Below the pieces are notes generated by a model. That model did no database searches. It worked only from the letters and a program-made list of their open reading frames with translations, and was not told the DNA's origin. A stretch of 64,000 bases of DNA, taken from contig JAKFXN010000004.1 in assembly GCA_021731405.1 (NCBI GenBank), forward strand, positions 1 through 64,000, read 5' to 3'. A program made the position numbers and the translations under genes. The DNA comes from Candidatus Parcubacteria bacterium. GTDB lineage: Bacteria > Patescibacteria > Paceibacteria > UBA9973 > UBA918. Every line of letters starts with the position of its first letter. The stretch's first letter is position 1. Shown here in pieces: positions 1 to 7,074 of this stretch.

Positions 1-381
1 ATCGCAGCCAGCATTATAGCGATTGCCTTGATCGGCGCGTCATACATCGTTGTTCAAGGTGGAGGCATAACAACAGGCTCAAAGACAAAGACCTTTGACG
101 TCGTAATGGAGAACAACCGCTATAAGCCAGCGCAGATTAACGTAAAGCTCGGTGACCGAGTAGTTATCAACCTTACGAATCAAGATAAAATTGCACACGC
201 CGTAGCGCTACCCCAGTTTGACGCCACCGTGCCAGGTGGACACGTACTGCCGGGAAAGTCAGCAAAGCTCGATTTTATAGCGACTGAAACTGGCTCAGCT
301 GATGCAGCTGCGTGCGGTAGTCCGGATCCCAATCAGCCCGTTGACGACCACGGAGAAAAATTAATAGTTAATGTTAGTTAA
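1..381 (+). CDS. Cupredoxin-like exported protein, 5' end outside the window
   Basis: The reading frame is open to the left edge, so the start lies upstream. The visible part begins with a hydrophobic stretch that looks like a signal or anchor helix. It is followed by a beta-rich domain of about 100 residues with the cupredoxin pattern: a region around KLGDRVVINLTN and a late segment with Cys, Asp-His and EKL spacing near the C-terminus. Cupredoxins bind one copper ion and carry electrons or chaperone copper outside the membrane. It is the first visible gene of a + strand copper operon and ends 4 bases before the next start. The role as a copper carrier is inferred from fold and neighbours. 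Confidence 0.75.
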   Translation: MAASIIAIALIGASYIVVQGGGITTGSKTKTFDVVMENNRYKPAQINVKLGDRVVINLTNQDKIAHAVALPQFDATVPGGHVLPGKSAKLDFIATETGSADAAACGSPDPNQPVDDHGEKLIVNVS

Positions 382-385
382 AATT

Positions 386-826
386 ATGAAAAAATATACA
401 TCCACCATCGTCATAGTTTCAACTCTTATTTTAGCAGTTGGACTCATATGGTGGGCAGAGGCAAATCAATCAACATCCCCCGCATCGCCAGATGGAGAGG
501 TGCTCTCACTAAAAGGTATGCACGCTCATCCACAACTCGAGATATACGTAAAAGGTGAGAAAATGACTATTCCTCAAAATATCGGTCTTTCGGGCGCAGC
601 ACACCAACCGACACATACGCATGACGATGTACCGATTATCCATCTTGAATATCCTGCAAGAGTTACTAAGGACGACACCCGCCTTGGCAAGTTCTTCACT
701 GTGTGGGGCAAAGACTTCCGTGAGTTCGGGCAGACAGTGACTATGACCGTGAATGGAGAACCTAATACCGAACTTGAGAATTACCAGATGAAAGATGGAG
801 ATAAAATTGAATTACGGTATGAATAA
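386..826 (+). CDS. Exported histidine-containing protein of the copper operon
   Basis: About 146 residues. An N-terminal lysine pair and hydrophobic helix indicate a membrane anchor or signal peptide. The mature part contains clustered histidines (MHAHPQ and a PTHTHDD segment) and several methionines, suited to binding copper, and ends in a compact beta-like domain. I do not recognise the family. The ATG at 386 is preferred over an upstream TTG because it follows the previous stop directly. Its 3' end overlaps the rhodanese start by 8 bases, so the two are likely translationally coupled. Copper handling is inferred from residues and context. Confidence 0.6.
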   Translation: MKKYTSTIVIVSTLILAVGLIWWAEANQSTSPASPDGEVLSLKGMHAHPQLEIYVKGEKMTIPQNIGLSGAAHQPTHTHDDVPIIHLEYPARVTKDDTRLGKFFTVWGKDFREFGQTVTMTVNGEPNTELENYQMKDGDKIELRYE

Positions 827-1112
827 AGTTGAATTTGCTAAAATAATCAATACTAGTCCTGGTGCGGTTCTTATAGATATTCGGGAACCAGAGGAGTTGC
901 TGGTGGATGAGACCATCCCAGGTAGCAAAAATATTCCAATGGGCAAGATATTTACTGCTGTTGCAGACGGATTACTTACTAAAGAAAAACCCATTGTTGT
1001 GTTTTGTCGGAGTGGTAAAAGAGCGAGTATTGTTGAACGAGAGCTCTCTGCAATGGGTTTTGACATACAAGCACTGGAGGGAGGATTACAAGCATTTCGT
1101 AACAACGAGTAA
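819..1112 (+). CDS. Single-domain rhodanese-like sulfurtransferase
   Basis: A 97-residue rhodanese domain with the active-site loop VFCRSGKRA, whose cysteine would carry the persulfide, and the early LIDIREPEE motif typical of the fold. No signal peptide is seen, so it is probably cytoplasmic. The ATG at 819 overlaps the previous gene's end; a longer in-frame start at 795 would overlap more and is less likely. Its place inside a copper operon suggests a role in sulfur or metal stress handling, but the substrate cannot be told from sequence. Confidence 0.8.
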   Translation: MNKVEFAKIINTSPGAVLIDIREPEELLVDETIPGSKNIPMGKIFTAVADGLLTKEKPIVVFCRSGKRASIVERELSAMGFDIQALEGGLQAFRNNE

Positions 1113-1117
1113 GATTT

Positions 1118-2803
1118 ATGAATAAAACAATACTTTTTATTGCTACGGGAGTACTTATTATGATTGGCATTTGGTGGTTTGTATCTAGGGATTCGTCTTT
1201 GGAAATGGGTATGATGGACATGATGCCAGGCATGAATATGCAGTCAAAAGGTGGACTGACTACATTAACCGATGAGAACGTACCTGAGGTGCAGCCAACA
1301 CAGGTAGTGGAGTTAGCTGATGGTGACACGTTTAATCTAGTCGCTTCAATAGTCAAGCAGGAGGTCGGCAACAGAATGGTAAAACGGCTCGCCTACAATG
1401 GGCAAATCCCTGGACCGGTCATTAAGGTTGAAAAAGGGGCAAAAGTAACGGTAAACTTTACCAATAATCTTGATATGGAAACAGCACTGCACTCGCATGG
1501 ATTGCGCGGTCAATCAAAGTTTGACGGGGCAGCTCCGCTTACACAAGATCCAATTCCGGTTGGAGGCACCTTCACCTATGAACTTGAATTTCCCGATACA
1601 GGTGTCTTTTGGTATCACCCACATGTACGTGAAGATTACCAGCAGGAACTCGGACTCTACGGTAATTTTGTTGTCGAAGAGCCAGAATACTGGAACGATG
1701 TCGATCAAGAGGGATACCTTGTTGTTGATGACGTTCTTGAAAACGGTGATTTTGACAAAGATGTTGTAACTAATACACTGATGGGTCGTTTTGGGGATGC
1801 CCTCCTTATCAATGACTCAGAAAATTTTACGCTCAAAGTAAAACAAGGCGAAGTTACTCGTCTCTTTCTCACAAACGTCGCTAATACTCGCACGTTCGAT
1901 CTCGCTTTTACAGGTGCAAAGACAAAAGTAGTGGGCGGAGATAATGGTCGCATTGAGAAAGAAGTAATGATTACCGATGTCGTTATTGCTCCATCAGAAC
2001 GTTACGTACTTGAAGTGTTCTACTCATTGCCGGGTACATACACCATCACGCACCGTGGAAAGAAAATGGGTACGGTCGTTGTTGAGCCAAGTGGCACAAA
2101 TAGAACAGCAGCATTTGAAGTACTTCGAGATAACTCTGTTGATTACGCCAGTTTACGGGGAGATATGCAGTCATTACTTGCTCGTACTCCAGACAAACAG
2201 CTTCGGCTTGATATCACTATGAAGGGTGACATGGAAAAGATGATGCAAGATATGGAGAGTGGCGAAGGTATGTCCATGTCGATGGGTATGGGTGGAGATG
2301 ATGAAGCGATGCGCGCCCACTGCCAGATGATGCCAAATATGGCTGGTTGCGAGAAGTATCTTGATTCTACAGAGTCAGAAACTAAGACTGAGAAAGATGA
2401 CGGTATCGAATGGGAGGAAGGCGACATGGCAATGATGAATAGTATGAGTACTGATGAAAATATTGAGTGGTTTATAGAAGATGCGGTTACTAAAAAAAGA
2501 AATGAGGATATTGATTGGTCCTTCAAGAAGGGCGACCTTGTGAAAATAAGCATCAAGAATGATGAAAATGGTATGCACCCAATGCAGCACCCGATTCACT
2601 TCCACGGTCAGCGCTTCGTAGTGCTCAGTCGTGACGGTGTAACCAATGACAACCTGCAGTGGAAAGACACCGTATTGATTCCTCGGGGCCAGACGGTCGA
2701 TATTCTGGTTGAGATGAGTAATCCTGGCGAATGGATGGCACATTGTCATATTGCTGAACACTTGGAGTCTGGCATGATGTTCGACTTTACAGTAACTGAA
2801 TAA
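1118..2803 (+). CDS. Multicopper oxidase (CueO/CopA type)
   Basis: 561 residues with an N-terminal membrane helix. All four copper-binding motifs of three-domain multicopper oxidases are visible: HSHG (His125, His127), WYHPH (His167, His169), HPIHFHG (His491, His494, His496) and HCHIAEH (His542, Cys543, His544, His548) with a downstream Met ligand. A Met-rich insert of roughly 70 residues near residue 370-440 resembles the copper-gating insert of CueO-like cuprous oxidases. The likely reaction is oxidation of Cu(I) to Cu(II) with reduction of O2 to water, outside the membrane. It sits between the rhodanese and a cupredoxin, so copper detoxification is the best-supported role. Confidence 0.93.
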   Translation: MNKTILFIATGVLIMIGIWWFVSRDSSLEMGMMDMMPGMNMQSKGGLTTLTDENVPEVQPTQVVELADGDTFNLVASIVKQEVGNRMVKRLAYNGQIPGPVIKVEKGAKVTVNFTNNLDMETALHSHGLRGQSKFDGAAPLTQDPIPVGGTFTYELEFPDTGVFWYHPHVREDYQQELGLYGNFVVEEPEYWNDVDQEGYLVVDDVLENGDFDKDVVTNTLMGRFGDALLINDSENFTLKVKQGEVTRLFLTNVANTRTFDLAFTGAKTKVVGGDNGRIEKEVMITDVVIAPSERYVLEVFYSLPGTYTITHRGKKMGTVVVEPSGTNRTAAFEVLRDNSVDYASLRGDMQSLLARTPDKQLRLDITMKGDMEKMMQDMESGEGMSMSMGMGGDDEAMRAHCQMMPNMAGCEKYLDSTESETKTEKDDGIEWEEGDMAMMNSMSTDENIEWFIEDAVTKKRNEDIDWSFKKGDLVKISIKNDENGMHPMQHPIHFHGQRFVVLSRDGVTNDNLQWKDTVLIPRGQTVDILVEMSNPGEWMAHCHIAEHLESGMMFDFTVTE

Positions 2804-2814
2804 TCAAATATCGT

Positions 2815-3639
2815 ATGTCTTATAAAAAAATTATGTATGGGTCTGTCCTGGCAGGAATCGTAGTGGTAAGCGCTGTATCGTTTTGGTCACGAAGAGACAC
2901 GACTATTCCTGATGCTCCAGCTGGAAATTCCAATACTGTCACCATTAATGACGTGATGAGTATTGTCTCTCCGACCACTGACACCGTTACAGAAGTTACG
3001 GTGTCAGCTGTCACAATGCCTGAACCTGGCTTTATTGTCGTACGCGAAGTTGATGACACACGACTAGGACAAATTGTCGAAATCAGTAGCTACCTTGAAG
3101 CTGGTATGCAAACTAATATCACTGTTCCGCTAGGAGACGAACCAAGACCAACCGATAGTCTTGTGGTCATGGTATACGGAGATGCTAAGAATGACAAAGT
3201 CATGAACGACCTCGATCGCCCAGTGCGAACAGTCAGCAATCTCCCGATTGCTTACTATGTACAAAGTGGTCAATCCGTTCCCATCGATATTTTAGCTAAT
3301 GGCTTTCAAGCTGAAGCTATAGCGATGATGGAAATGGGAAAAAGCATGCCGGGCATGGCCATGCCGATGGAAACAATCCGCTATACCAATGAAGGCTATG
3401 TGCCCGCGAACATAACGGTTAAGGCAGGTACCATGGTGATGTTTGTAAATGAAAGTGATCAAGATATGTGGGCTGCTTCAAATGGTCATCCGGCTCACAC
3501 GGATTTGCCAACCTTTGATCAATTTGAGTTTTCACCAAAAGGTAGCCAGTATGTCTACACCTTCGATCAGGTCGGGTCTTGGAAGTATCATGATCATATT
3601 GCACCAATTTATGGCGGAGTTATTACTGTCACTGAATAA
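2815..3639 (+). CDS. Anchored two-domain protein: DUF7282-like domain plus cupredoxin
   Basis: 274 residues. After an N-terminal helix there is a beta-rich domain (about residues 55-165) resembling DUF7282-type modules. A short Met-rich linker with repeated PGMAMP-like motifs follows, then a C-terminal cupredoxin domain (about residues 185-274). The cupredoxin copper loop reads WKYHDHIAP; the usual type-1 cysteine is not in the expected place, so it may bind copper without a blue site, as in other WKYHDH proteins. It is tightly packed with the oxidase (11 bases) and the reductase gene (9 bases). It is probably an extracytoplasmic copper carrier or partner of the oxidase. Confidence 0.75.
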   Translation: MSYKKIMYGSVLAGIVVVSAVSFWSRRDTTIPDAPAGNSNTVTINDVMSIVSPTTDTVTEVTVSAVTMPEPGFIVVREVDDTRLGQIVEISSYLEAGMQTNITVPLGDEPRPTDSLVVMVYGDAKNDKVMNDLDRPVRTVSNLPIAYYVQSGQSVPIDILANGFQAEAIAMMEMGKSMPGMAMPMETIRYTNEGYVPANITVKAGTMVMFVNESDQDMWAASNGHPAHTDLPTFDQFEFSPKGSQYVYTFDQVGSWKYHDHIAPIYGGVITVTE

Positions 3640-3648
3640 TAATTACGT

Positions 3649-4362
3649 ATGTTATTAGGAATTAAAAGTACAAAAACGTTACTGTTACGACATCTAGGTG
3701 TGGCGATTGCGGGTATCCTTGCGGTCACATTGGTCTGGCAGGTAAATAGCACATGGAGTCCCGATATGCGACTCTGGAAAGCGTTTGGTGGAGGATCATT
3801 CTTTTTGCTCTGGTTTGCGCTATTTATTGGACCTGCCGCTCGGGTCTGGCTACCACTCCAACGTTTCGTTTCGTTTCGTCGCGAAGCAGGAGTATGGTTT
3901 TTTCTGATTGCAGTGGTGCATTCGTACCTCATTCTTGATGGGTGGGTACGTTGGAGTGTCTGGGAGTTTTTTGGGTATCAATTTATCCCCGAAACAGAGA
4001 TGTATATGCGAGTTGAGTCCGGATTTGGTCTCGCGAACTTGGCTGGATTTGTAGCTCTGACGTTTGCGCTTACTTTGGCGGCGACATCATTTGATCGGGC
4101 AATTAACTTTCTAGGTGTGTCATCGTGGAAATGGCTACATTCGTTCTCGTACTTGGTGTTTTATCTCAGTGCTATCCACGTCCTGTACTTTGCCTTCATT
4201 CACTACACACCATCGCTTTTGCGAGCAGTCTTAGGGCAACCGACGAACTATCCCGATAATCCGCTCAAGTTTTATTATCTAGCAGCATTTCTAAGTGTGC
4301 TCTTGGTGCAAATTATTGCCTTTATTCTGACAGTTCGTAAACAAAGAAATAGTGGTTGGTAA
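3649..4362 (+). CDS. Ferric-reductase-like transmembrane protein
   Basis: 237 residues with about six hydrophobic segments and conserved His in membrane positions (AVVHSY, WLHSFSY, AIHVLYF), the pattern of the ferric reductase-like transmembrane domain that holds two b hemes. It stands next to a flavin/NAD(P)H reductase gene, so the two probably form a split electron-transfer chain across the membrane. Such systems reduce Fe(III), Cu(II) or methionine sulfoxide; the copper context favours metal or periplasmic redox work. Heme ligation is inferred from the His pattern only. Confidence 0.8.
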   Translation: MLLGIKSTKTLLLRHLGVAIAGILAVTLVWQVNSTWSPDMRLWKAFGGGSFFLLWFALFIGPAARVWLPLQRFVSFRREAGVWFFLIAVVHSYLILDGWVRWSVWEFFGYQFIPETEMYMRVESGFGLANLAGFVALTFALTLAATSFDRAINFLGVSSWKWLHSFSYLVFYLSAIHVLYFAFIHYTPSLLRAVLGQPTNYPDNPLKFYYLAAFLSVLLVQIIAFILTVRKQRNSGW

Positions 4363-4364
4363 GT

Positions 4365-5045
4365 ATGTACTTTGAAACACAAAAAATATCCCATCAGTTG
4401 GTTGCAAAGAACACCTACGAGGTCGTCTTCAAACGTCCGAAAGGTTTTGTATTTACCGTTGGTCAGTATACACAAGTTGCACTTCAGCACCTGATTCATC
4501 CAGATCCCAAAGGACGGTCGCGTCAGTTTTCAATTGCAACCTCGCCACTGAATCTTACCCAAATCGCAGTCGTGTTTCGTGATACTGGTAGCGGCTTCAA
4601 ACGGACATTGCTTGAATTACCTGTCGGTTCATTAGTTACCCTAGAACAAGGAGCGGGGAGTTTTGGTTTGCCTATAGTCCCAACAAAGCCTCTGGTCCTT
4701 GTGGCTGGTGGAGTCGGTATTGCACCATTCATTAGTTATATTCGCACGATAGCTGTCACAACACTACCGCAACCTATAACGTTGTTGTATGGTAATCAGC
4801 ATCCTGAAAGTGCAGCTTATCGGAATGAAATAACTTTGTTTGCAAAAAAGTTTCAACAGTTCAGACTTGAAGAAATCTACAAGCAACCTACTCCTGCGCT
4901 ATTCGCAAAATACGCAAACAAATTACATTCGGCAACGTGGTTTGTGGTTGGTCCGCCAGGCATGGTAGCGACCACTGTGTATGGACTGGAAGCTGCTGGA
5001 GTCCACCCGAACTCGATTATTAAAGAATCATTTGATGGATACTAA
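4365..5045 (+). CDS. FAD/NAD(P)H oxidoreductase of ferredoxin reductase type
   Basis: 226 residues. The N-terminal flavin domain shows the RQFSIAT signature (R-x-F/Y-S-type FAD motif) and the C-terminal domain shows VAGGVGIAPF, the NAD(P)H-binding GGxGIAP motif, then VGPPGM near the end. This is the soluble module of ferric reductase or NADH:flavin enzymes. The start ATG lies 2 bases after the stop of the membrane heme protein. An in-frame upstream TTG is rejected. It most likely feeds electrons from NAD(P)H to the neighbouring membrane heme protein. Confidence 0.87.
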   Translation: MYFETQKISHQLVAKNTYEVVFKRPKGFVFTVGQYTQVALQHLIHPDPKGRSRQFSIATSPLNLTQIAVVFRDTGSGFKRTLLELPVGSLVTLEQGAGSFGLPIVPTKPLVLVAGGVGIAPFISYIRTIAVTTLPQPITLLYGNQHPESAAYRNEITLFAKKFQQFRLEEIYKQPTPALFAKYANKLHSATWFVVGPPGMVATTVYGLEAAGVHPNSIIKESFDGY

Positions 5046-5107
5046 AATAGTTAAAAAATGTAATGTCCAAAATTATTAAACTAATACCATTGTCATAATG
5101 TTAACTA

Positions 5108-5139
5108 ACAAAACCGCTCACTATTGTGAGCGGTTTTGT
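5108..5139. terminator. Bidirectional terminator between convergent copper operons
   Basis: A perfect 14-base-pair stem with a 4-base loop and T/A-rich flanks on both sides. It lies between the + strand oxidase operon and the - strand DUF305 operon and can serve both. Confidence 0.85.
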
Positions 5140-5153
5140 TATACGTACTATCT

Positions 5154-5840
5154 TTATAATCCAGTCAGCAATTTTTTCATTAGTTGAATCTCCTCAGTCT
5201 GTGTTTCAACTATTGCTTTCGATAAATCAGTAATCTCTTTATGTTCAATATACGGCTGGACACTTTGCGCCATCATAACTGCTCCCATATGGTGCATGAG
5301 CATGTCTTCCAAGAACACCTTATCAAGTGCTGCTCCACTGAGTTTTGATAGGTCCCGCATCATTGGTTCATAATCGTTAGGATCAGCAACATACGCTTCT
5401 CCATACCATTCCTGATACCAGCCTTTCATCATGGCGATTTCTTTCTCTTGAGCTACAATGATGTCTTCCGCTAACTTCTTAATCTCAGGCGTTGAGCCAC
5501 CACGAGCAATGACTTCTTTGGCAGTATCAACTGCTTCTTGATGGTGTGGAAGCATACCTTCAAGAAACTCTCGTTCGCTTTTTACCATCATGGCACTGTG
5601 ATCCATGCCTCCCATCATACCCATACCAGAATTGGATTCGCTGGTTGGAGAGGTTGGATTACCCATAAGTGAACCATCGGGCATACGGTGCATACCAGCC
5701 GGTACGTCATCTTGAGTATTCATATCCATGTTCATACCCATTGAATTGTCGGTAGACTTGCTCGTGCCAAAGCTATACGAAACTGCTCCGATGACTAATA
5801 CTGCTAATCCTATAATTATTGCAACTGATTGATTTTTCAT
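5154..5840 (-). CDS. DUF305 copper-binding protein (copy 1)
   Basis: 228 residues. It has an N-terminal helix anchor, a Met-rich segment of about 50 residues (MGMNMDMN, GMGMMGGMDHS), and a DUF305 helical domain with two repeats carrying the LPHHQEAVD and LMHHMGAVMM motifs. DUF305 proteins are ferritin-like and several bind copper in the periplasm through Met and His. It is cotranscribed with a MauE-like membrane protein and csoR. A close paralogue with the same neighbours lies at 27688-28350. Copper storage or sequestration outside the membrane is the likely role. Confidence 0.88.
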   Translation of the reverse strand: MKNQSVAIIIGLAVLVIGAVSYSFGTSKSTDNSMGMNMDMNTQDDVPAGMHRMPDGSLMGNPTSPTSESNSGMGMMGGMDHSAMMVKSEREFLEGMLPHHQEAVDTAKEVIARGGSTPEIKKLAEDIIVAQEKEIAMMKGWYQEWYGEAYVADPNDYEPMMRDLSKLSGAALDKVFLEDMLMHHMGAVMMAQSVQPYIEHKEITDLSKAIVETQTEEIQLMKKLLTGL

Positions 5841-5854
5841 AAATAATTTATTTG

Positions 5855-6403
5855 TTACATGACCATCATGGTCATACTATTAAACATCACGAGCATCCAG
5901 AGACACATAAGTATCATAAAACTAGCTTCAATAAGCGTGACGGTTGAAAGCGGCAGCTTAAAATACGTTCCGAGGCACACACAGTGCAGTGTCTCTTTTT
6001 TCATCATTGACTGGATTGCTCCATACAGACTAGCACTGTATATAAAGAGCGTGATGAGTGTTGCAGGTAGAATAATGATCTGGAGAATAAAGAGAATACC
6101 TAAAGTGATTTCAAGAAACGGATACGACTGGGCATAGGCAATACTTCGTTTCGCTAATGGATCGTACTTTGCAAATCCATCCGCAAAACCAACGACATCA
6201 GTGAGTTTAATGAGTCCAAAAAATACTAGTACCCAGCCCATGAGGTGAGACATATAGTCGGGATACATGTGCCATTGTGCACTATATACAGACACTATGG
6301 CAGCTACTATATACAGGAGGGCAATCGGCCAATATGACCAGATAGGTACCTTGGCGGTATTATGAACTCGTACTTCGTGATGGTTTGTTACTGTATGTTC
6401 CAT
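5855..6403 (-). CDS. MauE/DoxX-like redox membrane protein (copy 1)
   Basis: 182 residues with an N-terminal His-rich cytoplasmic leader (NHHEVRVHN) and about four to five transmembrane helices. The C-terminal half holds LHCVCLGTYFKLPLST, a CxC-type motif known from MauE-like proteins found in heavy-metal operons. The family is thought to pass electrons or handle metals in the membrane; the exact activity is unknown. It lies 14 bases from the DUF305 gene. It is strongly similar to the protein at 28362-28910, in the same gene order. Confidence 0.72.
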   Translation of the reverse strand: MEHTVTNHHEVRVHNTAKVPIWSYWPIALLYIVAAIVSVYSAQWHMYPDYMSHLMGWVLVFFGLIKLTDVVGFADGFAKYDPLAKRSIAYAQSYPFLEITLGILFILQIIILPATLITLFIYSASLYGAIQSMMKKETLHCVCLGTYFKLPLSTVTLIEASFMILMCLWMLVMFNSMTMMVM

Positions 6404-6413
6404 ATGATTAACG

Positions 6414-6749
6414 TTATTTTTCTAAGGTTTTACCTAATGTGTAAAAAGTGACTGCTCCGACTCCCCACGCAAACGGTAGCCAGAGTGGTATTGGTAATAC
6501 GCCGGCGTTGCTCCAAACTTGCACTCGATCAATGCTAGTCAGTAATAGTTCGATTGCTAACCCAAGTGAAAATCCGATAACATATAAGCAGAGAATCACT
6601 TTCTCTCTTTTTATATTTCTTAAGATGTAGAGTGAGTACAGTACGACAAGTACTAACGGTACATATTCGTTACCATGGAATAACACCTCAGTTGCAAAGA
6701 ATACTGCTAGTAGACAGACATACTTAAGTAAAAGAAAAGTTTTGTTCAT
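6414..6749 (-). CDS. Small integral membrane protein, unknown
   Basis: 111 residues with four hydrophobic segments and the sequence PLWLPFAWGVGA near the C-terminus, which recalls DUF2878-like small membrane proteins, though I cannot confirm that. It is placed between csoR and the MauE-like gene with gaps of about 10 bases, so it is in the copper-responsive operon. It is absent from the second copy of the module at 27.7-29.2 kb and so is probably not essential to it. Confidence 0.6.
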   Translation of the reverse strand: MNKTFLLLKYVCLLAVFFATEVLFHGNEYVPLVLVVLYSLYILRNIKREKVILCLYVIGFSLGLAIELLLTSIDRVQVWSNAGVLPIPLWLPFAWGVGAVTFYTLGKTLEK

Positions 6750-6757
6750 ACCTGCTA

Positions 6758-7024
6758 CTATTTTCTTTTTAACTGGTAGACTCGCAAAATTTCTTCAGTA
6801 GCTTTGGCAGCTTTTCCAACTTTAATTTGGTTCACAACACAGTTACTAAGGTGTTCTTCAAGTAATACATCTTCAATGTTTGAAAGTGCTTGCTTGATGG
6901 CAGAGGTTTGGGTAATGACATCAATACAGTACGTTTCTTTCTCAATCATACCTTGCAAGCCACGCACTTGACCTTCGATGATCTTAAGTCGACGAATTAG
7001 TTTTTTATGTGATTCTTTCATCAT
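6758..7024 (-). CDS. csoR: CsoR-family copper-sensing repressor (copy 1)
   Basis: 88 residues, all helical, starting with the conserved KLIRRLKIIEGQVRGL segment. The Cu(I) ligands of CsoR are all present: Cys33, then His58 and Cys62 in an HxxxC arrangement. The protein should form a tetramer that leaves its operator when Cu(I) binds. A GC-box palindrome lies just upstream of its own start (7029-7054), indicating autoregulation. It is the first gene of the - strand operon csoR, membrane protein, MauE-like, DUF305. A second copy is at 28912-29178. Confidence 0.93.
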   Translation of the reverse strand: MMKESHKKLIRRLKIIEGQVRGLQGMIEKETYCIDVITQTSAIKQALSNIEDVLLEEHLSNCVVNQIKVGKAAKATEEILRVYQLKRK

Positions 7025-7028
7025 GAGG

Positions 7029-7054
7029 AATAATACCCCCTTGGGGGTATTATT
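7029..7054. promoter_or_regulatory. CsoR-type operator 1
   Basis: Two 12-base arms form a perfect inverted repeat (AATAATACCCCC and its complement) around a TT centre, 5 bases upstream of csoR. The ATACCCCC/GGGGGTAT core matches the G-tract operators bound by CsoR/RcnR proteins. The same core recurs at 9304-9322 and 29187-29204, each time followed by TGCA on the same side. Confidence 0.85.
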
Positions 7055-7074
7055 GCAACTATGATAAACACATA

